This document shows, piece by piece, positions 57,786 through 64,000 of a DNA stretch of 64,000 nt. Numbering within the stretch: the first letter of the stretch is position 1; each line of letters opens with the position of its first letter. A program made the translations under genes and the position numbers. The DNA is taken from contig NW_021163047.1 in NCBI RefSeq assembly GCF_004324835.1, forward strand, positions 558,001 to 622,000. The letters are read 5' to 3'. The stretch comes from Dendronephthya gigantea (Eukaryota > Cnidaria > Anthozoa > Malacalcyonacea > Nephtheidae). The notes under the pieces were generated by a model. That model was not told where the DNA came from, made no database searches, and worked only from the letters and a program-made list of their open reading frames with translations.

Positions 57786-58568
57786 AATATACGTATATAG
57801 AATCAATGCTAAATGGTCTTGTAATGTGTAACATTTCAAGCATTAGTTTCATTACACATTAGTACACATAAACAAATTAAATATATTTCTAAGGATGAAT
57901 TGTATTATGAAATGCGTGAAGCCTCGTCGAAGGGCACTAATTCCGCCCGGGAATTGGAATATTACACCCGGGTTCATTATACACCATTTTGTGATGGCCT
58001 TTGGGCCTTCTACGTTAAATATAGAAATAGCACTGTCCAATACAAAAAATTGAATCGTAGAATTAATTAAAGAAACGATTTTGAAGCTTTTTAATGTGCC
58101 ATTCAAAACGGTAAATGGCTATTTCTTCCGAGTAGTCTAAATTTGTACTTATCACATTTACAAAGCCCGCAGGTTGTAAGTTAGATGTTTTCTTTGTCTC
58201 TGTTTTAATAACTGAGTTTATAAGCCGGAATGTTCAACATTTACTTAATTGCTGCAAGACTATCCATAAACTGCCTGCTTGATGCCATAATGCAGCAAAA
58301 ATTGAATTGCTAATGTTTACCTGCATGCACGTTATGATTTTTTTCAAACCAAATGTTGGAAACATTAATTAGATAAAATATAATATAGGCTGATTTAAGA
58401 GTAATCTCATAATATTAGTCTATGTCAGGTTATAATTTTTTGTGTACCTGGTTTGAAATAGCGAGGGTCAGTCGCATGCATGTATTTCTAGTCTCTTAAA
58501 AAAATAACCTTAATTCCTATGAATGTAGCTAGAGTAAAATATCGTGTGAAATTGTCCTTTTTTTAAAG
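57786..58568. other. Remainder of copy D intron 1
   Basis: AT-rich, no gene recognised. It resumes the interrupted intron after the Polinton-like insertion. Confidence 0.5.
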
Positions 58569-60520
58569 TTTCTAGTGCCCTGCTGTCCTATGCATACTCT
58601 CTTCCTCTGAGCTGCGACAAGGCATGAATTTGGTAAGAAAAGTAGTTAGTTGGTTAGTGTACAACTCAGATTGGTACCAAAAGCGACGTTCAGATTTAAT
58701 TTATGCTACAACGTCAGTTTTATCTGCCGTTGTCTTAATGAACCACATAAGTTACAGTAGAAGGCAAAAGTTTGAGTCCAGTGTTTACAGTACTGAAACA
58801 CTAGCACGCATGTCTTAACTATAGATACGCAGCCAGGATTTAATACTGGAATTCTACAACGACTGGACTCAAACTTTTGCCCCCTACTGCACATCGGTCT
58901 ATATGATAAACATCGTGGATATTTAATAGAAGACTGGTGTGGTGGTTGCACGGTAATGTTTAATTTTTAGCGAGAGATAACGTTTAAAACCTATTTGTGT
59001 GACGCGATTAAATCCTCAAATAACTCTGCTTTTGGGAATAATATACAGCTCAAATTCTAGTCATGAAACAAATTAATATAACTATGACATACTGTGATGA
59101 AATCTCTAAATATTTTAATCAATTTTAAAAACTAATTGCTGAAAAATGCATCCCGTGATTGAAACGACGACATGAAATGAAAACGTACCGATTAGTTCAA
59201 ACTGACAAAATTCTTCCTTATTCTACATGACATGCATGATATAATTATCACTTTTGCATGAATTATATACATCTGAATTTTAGTATAGATTTAGAACAAT
59301 GCACATAGAGGCCAAAAATTATGATAAAGATTTCTTGTAATAATAATGGTTTCGACATTGGAAACCTTAGATTAAAACCAAACTAAATTTAGGAAACTGA
59401 GTACTACAACCTTGGTTTTTTATTCGTTGAAGATGGGACTGATCCTTGCTACAAATTCAGTTGGAGTAATGCTGGGAATTGATGGATTACTCGTATCGGT
59501 GACGGACTACCTCTGGCGAAAAGAAAGGTACTCAAGTTGCGCGATAAATGGTACGTAAAATTAATAATCGACCATTGCACATGGACCGCGGAGACAGGGA
59601 GGGGACAGGGACCCGGCCAAAATTTTTGAAACAAAAGCCATACAGGCAGTACACATGCAGTAACTCAGTAACTAACATTTCCGAGGTATTTTCAATTCAA
59701 CCTTAAGATGTATGCTTGATTAGGCTATTGTTAAATAGCCTTTCACTAGCTAGTGAAAAAGATTGTAATTTTATAACTGTAAAAGTGTCAATTTTGTTGT
59801 TTTATGACTACAGTTTTCTCATAAATTTTCTCTCAAAATGCAGGTTTCGCAGTTTTAATTAGCGTTAAAGAGTTAATGAATTGTAGAAAACTAAAATTTT
59901 ACTGTGGCGTTCTATTTAAGACTTAGCCCCTCACTCTCTGATACACTCCGCGAACCTGTTCCAATTGATTTGAATGTTATGCCAAAATTTCTATATTAGG
60001 AAAGGCAGCTTTAGAACATTCAATTCCGTTACCACTTCATGAATGCCTAACAAAACCAAACAATAAATTAATTAGGATAACGTTCGTCAACTGAATTTTT
60101 TCTTTTCTTTCGCTGTCACAGGAATCTATGAAAATTACGAAGGATGTGAGTTCTCAATTTTTACATCAATAGGTCAAGTTAAGTTTCAACGTTTATTTAT
60201 GTTATTTTAAAAATTGAATATTAATACTATTTCACGCATCCCTTGTGTTTTTATATTTTTAAATCTCTATCGTGTCTTCTTATTTTCCCCGCCTAAAATT
60301 TTCTATGATCTTATATTTGAAGCCCCAGAACTCAGTTGTTTTGACGGAGAAATTTTGATGTTGGCTCATCTTGGGTTAATTGCAACTGAAGATTTCAACA
60401 TTAACTACGAGTAATTTGTCTATTAGTTCATCATCACTGCGTGTAACATCAGCGAACTTATAAAATCATATATATATATAGTGATGGCAAAAGTTCAGCT
60501 TTATTGTTCTATCTGTCTTA

Positions 60521-60688
60521 AGGCTCGTTTACATTTGCGATTTTTGCTGCGATTTTTTTCTTTTGATAGAGATGTGAACGAGTATTAATTAAGAATTCAC
60601 TGATGTATAAGAGCTCTTATTTGAACATCAGTAACTGATTCACTCGTTCACATCTGTCAAAAGAAGCCATGAAATTCGAAACGGGCAT
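60521..60688. mobile_element. Foldback MITE, AGGCTCGTTTACA tips, TTA duplication
   Basis: Left AGGCTCGTTTACATTTGCG, right end CGAAACGGGCAT; inner arms GATGTGAACGAGT and CACTCGTTCACATC. TTA at 60518-60520 and 60689-60691. Confidence 0.65.
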
Positions 60689-61010
60689 TTAAACAACTAT
60701 ATGTGGGGGTGTCACCCTTATCCCCCTTGTATGGCACAATTAACATAGAATTTCGATTGTTCATTCATTTTCTTTGTGATTATGGATTTCGTTTTCTTGT
60801 CAGCGGTTGTCCCTGACATTTCCGCCCACCTGATTTTCGTCACTCGCAGCCAGTCGGCGATCTCCATTGTTAAGCCTGGTGATCATTGATGTATAAATTA
60901 TTTGCACGTCAAAAAACATTCTACATCATTCGTCACCGACAATGGGTCGCAGACTGCAGAGAAATGCTGACTCACTGGGATTGACGAAAACCTGGTTTAA
61001 AGCCTGTTTA

Positions 61011-61134
61011 CATGGAGCGAGTTATCCTGACTGGGCGAGGTAAAAAGTGCATCACATCAAAGGCTTAGCCTGATTAGTCTTTCATTATAAAATTATTCCA
61101 GTTTTCACCTCGTCTAGCCGAGATCCATTTACCC
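61011..61134. mobile_element. Truncated foldback MITE, AGCCTGTTTACATGGAGCG tip
   Basis: Left tip AGCCTGTTTACATGGAGCG with GAGTTATCC and AGGTAAAA, as in 34281-34433. The right arm survives as TTTTCACCTCGTCTAGCCGAG and stops before the tip. The same right-arm remnant occurs at 37607-37648 in the duplicate, so this insertion predates the duplication. Confidence 0.55.
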
Positions 61135-61815
61135 TATCTATAATGAAGAAAGGGAACGGTTTATTTGAAATGCGACCTTACGAAATATAGTATTAGTATT
61201 TTTTCACGAAATAGTTTGTGAAATAGTGATAGAATGTGTAATCTTTGAAAAATACGGCAATGTATATGTATGTTTGTTAAATAAAACGCCGAGTGAATTA
61301 AATAACCTCAGATACATTTTCTGCTCGAGCGTGCACGTATGCATGGTCGGCACAAGGTAGCATCTTAATCAGGGCCGTCGCTAGAAGCCTCATTGGGGAC
61401 GGGGGGTTGCATATTCGTAAGAAGAAAAGCCCGTGACTCCTTCTACTGAAGGGTACAGAATAAGATTAGGCTAAGCTAAAATAGTGCATGCATCCATAGC
61501 CAGAATATTGCTTACTGAAAAGAAATAAAACAGGAAAACATTTAGCCCTAATTTATGTTATTTTATTAATACTAGTTCTGCAGTAGTAAGCTTATTATGA
61601 AAAAAGTGTAAAAGCCTATCCAAGGTTTCTACCTTTAACTATTAAGTAAATGCTACATAGATGTTATATATGTATAATTAAACTGTTCAAAAAAGAATTA
61701 AAGTCTTTGTCCACTAGGTAATAATTATTCTTTTGTTTAAATCAACTGTTAAATCTATTTCCTGCATATTTGTTTCCTGCATTTCGACTTGTGTGATGGC
61801 AACGGTCAGATCAGG

Positions 61816-63516
61816 TCACTGTTGATTAGGAAAAGCCGACGGTGTTCGAAGTTCTTCGATCAACTGCAGTATCAAATTCTCTGTGACATGCGGCATTAAA
61901 CAAATACGAGAATAAATTCTGCGTTCAAATTCACCGTCCAGATTTTTAACGTTCAGTGACTTAGAACCCAAGGAGTAACGACGGACGATGTCCTGTCTTG
62001 GCTGCTTGAATAAGATGAACAGTGAACCAGGCGAACGCAACAACCACAAGTCCAACTTCAGTTCTCTTTCCAGATCTCGGAACTTACCGAGTGAAAACGT
62101 CACCATTGCCTCCTCACGCACGACTATTTCTATGAAATCGTCGTAAGATTTCCTTGAAAGCAGATCCCATAATACCAATACACTATGCCCGTTTCTTGAA
62201 CCAGATAGAGTGCTGTCATTTCCGCCGATAAATGAGGGGTTTTCAAAAGGTTTTACTTGATCCATCTTTCTCATCATGAACAAGGCAGCAGGAAAAGGGC
62301 AGCCAAACCACTTGTGGAGACTAGTTGCGATTGACTTCACCTCAGGAATACGGAAATCAAACAGAGGGAAACCATCTGGAAAAGAATCTTCAACAAAGCC
62401 CTTATTCATCGCCATCTCAAGGAAAGCAAGTTGCCCCCCACCACTTGCACCGTCTATATGAAACCAAAATCCACTACGAACATCAAATTTTGTTGGACTC
62501 TCAGCAGATTGTACTGGGCGTTCGTACATGTTGTGTTCTTTCAAGATGGGTACAAGCTTATCAATGGCAGCTTTTGGGTTGTCGTAAGCTCCTCTGAATG
62601 TGGTACCGCTTGTGAACACGATCAGGGGGGGATAACCTCTCAACAAGAAAGCAGTGACAAGTTTCACAAGACATGGTATGCTCATCGCACCAACTTCGTC
62701 AACAGGTACAGCTCGTGGCCAACCGTTTTTATCCAGGTTTTCACCATTGAAACATGTCGGGTAATCGTCAGGAAATTCCAATGGACACGGAAAATGTCCA
62801 CTGCCAATTTCCCAGAATGTTTTCATCTGTAACATGTGCAACGCTTTCAAATTCCCATGATAACTTTCTTCTGAAATGAACACAACTGGCGTGAAGTTGT
62901 TGGGATTGGCTGCGAAATTTCTTTTTGTGCATACATCAACCGGTCGAACATGGTTTCGGACAAGGGTACGGAATGATTCGTTCATTTCTGTACCAGACTC
63001 ATCCCCGATGTCTTGAAGCAGATTAGGATCAGTAAGTGGCATGCCTGCTAAATAATCTCTCGCTGTATAAAAAGCGTACAGATTACCTTCGCTGCATCCC
63101 ATGGTCGTCACATAACCCCAGTAAGCTCGTTCTTCTTCGTTGCTAGGGTATGACTTACGTGTTCTCCAGAGCTCTTCGCCGTTGCTAGGTTGTGATTGAC
63201 GTATTCTCCAGAGCTTTGCAAAATATTCCACAACAGCACTTTCCATGACTATTGTGTTCGTACCGTTCAATCCTGGTACTGAAAACGGATCGCCATTGTT
63301 GTTTAATGCAATATCAAAGAAGGGTTGAATTATATCACAATTGAGATTTTGGTTTACTTGAAAGCCTAAAAATCTTTTTTGATGCGACGTTAAGTCTATG
63401 TGGACTTTATTCCAAGCGATTTTGCGTTTGTTTAGTGGAACACCATACTCTGATAGTCTCAAATATTCAATGTTTGCATTTGGACTATAATCCCCCTGGA
63501 CGTCAGAGTTGTTCAT
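61816..63516 (-). CDS. PLP-dependent group II decarboxylase, HDC/SDC-like, copy 2
   Basis: Intronless, 566 residues from the Met aligned with the start of copy 1 (MNNSDVQGDY). The frame is open 30 codons further to 63606, but the corresponding DNA before copy 1 is not open, so I treat it as 5'UTR. All landmarks of copy 1 are kept: GCSEGN (Thr to Ser), HIDGASGG, SLHKWFGCPFP, GSRNGH. Most differences between copies lie in the first 200 residues. Both frames are intact, so both are probably under selection or the duplication is recent. The 3' and 5' flanks match those of copy 1 (38380-38600 with 61460-61680; 40560-40690 with 63610-63735). Confidence 0.8.
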   Translation of the reverse strand: MNNSDVQGDYSPNANIEYLRLSEYGVPLNKRKIAWNKVHIDLTSHQKRFLGFQVNQNLNCDIIQPFFDIALNNNGDPFSVPGLNGTNTIVMESAVVEYFAKLWRIRQSQPSNGEELWRTRKSYPSNEEERAYWGYVTTMGCSEGNLYAFYTARDYLAGMPLTDPNLLQDIGDESGTEMNESFRTLVRNHVRPVDVCTKRNFAANPNNFTPVVFISEESYHGNLKALHMLQMKTFWEIGSGHFPCPLEFPDDYPTCFNGENLDKNGWPRAVPVDEVGAMSIPCLVKLVTAFLLRGYPPLIVFTSGTTFRGAYDNPKAAIDKLVPILKEHNMYERPVQSAESPTKFDVRSGFWFHIDGASGGGQLAFLEMAMNKGFVEDSFPDGFPLFDFRIPEVKSIATSLHKWFGCPFPAALFMMRKMDQVKPFENPSFIGGNDSTLSGSRNGHSVLVLWDLLSRKSYDDFIEIVVREEAMVTFSLGKFRDLERELKLDLWLLRSPGSLFILFKQPRQDIVRRYSLGSKSLNVKNLDGEFERRIYSRICLMPHVTENLILQLIEELRTPSAFPNQQ

Positions 63517-63606
63517 CTTTTTTAAACTGAGGATTATTCCTTGTCCCGTAGACAACTCTTCTGTCGTTTGCATGTAATTTAACTGTTCTGAAGGAAACAG
63601 AAACAA

Positions 63607-64000
63607 ACCATTTAAACCTTATTTTTGAAATAAATGTACTTAAATATTTCATTTGGGTTTATTTAAAGTTTACACCGTGTTGCAAAGTCGAAAGACACTG
63701 ATAACTTTTAAAAGACGTCAATAGTTATACATTAATGGACCTTTTGCATAATAGACAAACTTACGATCTAGGTGACAAGGAGGAAATAAATCACCACAGC
63801 TAAAAAGAGCATACCAAAATTAGTGTAATCGCTGTAATTGTAAGTTTGGCTGCAAAATGTGAAGTATCACGGAAAATATAGCCATGCGAAGTTGGCAATT
63901 AAACTAAATTAGTTAAATTAGTATTGTAACTAATTATGACCAAATCCTTGTTTATATCAACCAAGGATTTGGTCATAATTAGTTACAATATAACCACGGA
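63607..64000. other. 5' flank of decarboxylase copy 2 and a short palindrome
   Basis: The proximal part resembles the flank of copy 1. At 63922-63950 and 63962-63990 lie perfect 29-base inverted arms (TATTGTAACTAATTATGACC and onward), 11 bases apart, possibly one end of a foldback element. Confidence 0.6.

Larger units (their letters stand above)
52853..60414 (+). pseudogene. Tetraspan copy D, split by a Polinton-like insertion, decayed
   Basis: Exon 1 52853-53008 (MLLSNKERLIFVIIGSVLIG..SLAFQSIW, donor GTAAG) is intact. Exon 2 is recognisable at 58569-58632 but is 64 bases against 57 in copy B and its frame closes. Exon 3 59433-59550 (LATNSVGVMLGIDGLL) is open, with donor GTACGT. Exon 4 at 60329-60414 begins like copy B (LSCFDGEILMLAHL) but loses the membrane segment and stops early (FNINYE). 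No exon 5 was found. The 4.3-kb palindrome sits in intron 1. It is probably a pseudogene and the nearest relative of copy C. Confidence 0.6.

Noticed and set aside
1-64000. CRISPR arrays, bacterial operons or ribosome-binding sites
   Set aside because: The window has eukaryotic gene structure; the only regular arrays are the 10-bp and 18-bp tandem repeats, which lack spacers.

Overview
The window reads as AT-rich animal DNA. Host genes are split by short GT-AG introns, and the repeat load is animal-type: a GIY-YIG Penelope-like retroelement, a Ty3/gypsy copy, a Polinton-like palindrome, and many foldback MITEs. A marine invertebrate, most likely a cnidarian, fits best. Sponge, placozoan or tunicate cannot be excluded from sequence alone.

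Layout. (1) 415-1245 (+): single-exon multi-pass membrane gene of the TMEM121/CECR6 family. (2) 4364-21295 (-): a same-strand run of CAP (SCP/PR-1/GAPR-1) modules. Three lie at 17554-21295 and two at 4364-5844. Between them sits a giant acidic protein (6349-16660) with a 7.7-kb exon built of VEEDxP-type hexapeptides. Intron phases are mostly 1, so the downstream CAP pair could be spliced to the giant tail. (3) About 21.3-28.5 kb: no gene recognised. (4) 28.5-63.5 kb: a family of small four-pass membrane protein genes on the plus strand. Copy B is intact; copies A, C and D are altered, partial or decayed. Next to them are two near-identical intronless PLP-dependent decarboxylase genes (-). The unit 'tetraspan gene + decarboxylase' has been duplicated (37.3-40.7 kb and 52.8-63.7 kb).

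Mobile DNA fills the space between. A decayed Penelope-like element with nested foldback insertions lies at 42.4-45.7 kb. A 3'-truncated Ty3/gypsy copy (46.3-50.4 kb) is followed by a Pif1-type helicase remnant. A 4.3-kb palindromic element with a 6-bp target duplication (53476-57779) sits inside intron 1 of tetraspan copy D; its ends and duplication length fit a non-autonomous Polinton. At least ten short MITEs share the outer phrase (A/G)GGC(C/T)NGTTT..CA and, where clear, 3-bp TTA/TAA target duplications, which is PIF/Harbinger-like. Two palindromes have 8-bp duplications and CAG..CTG ends, which is hAT-like.

The most notable items are the Polinton-like palindrome, the giant nested-repeat acidic protein flanked by CAP modules, the duplicated decarboxylase/tetraspan unit (whose paralog preserves the empty site of a MITE), and the MITE set with common tips but unrelated inner arms.
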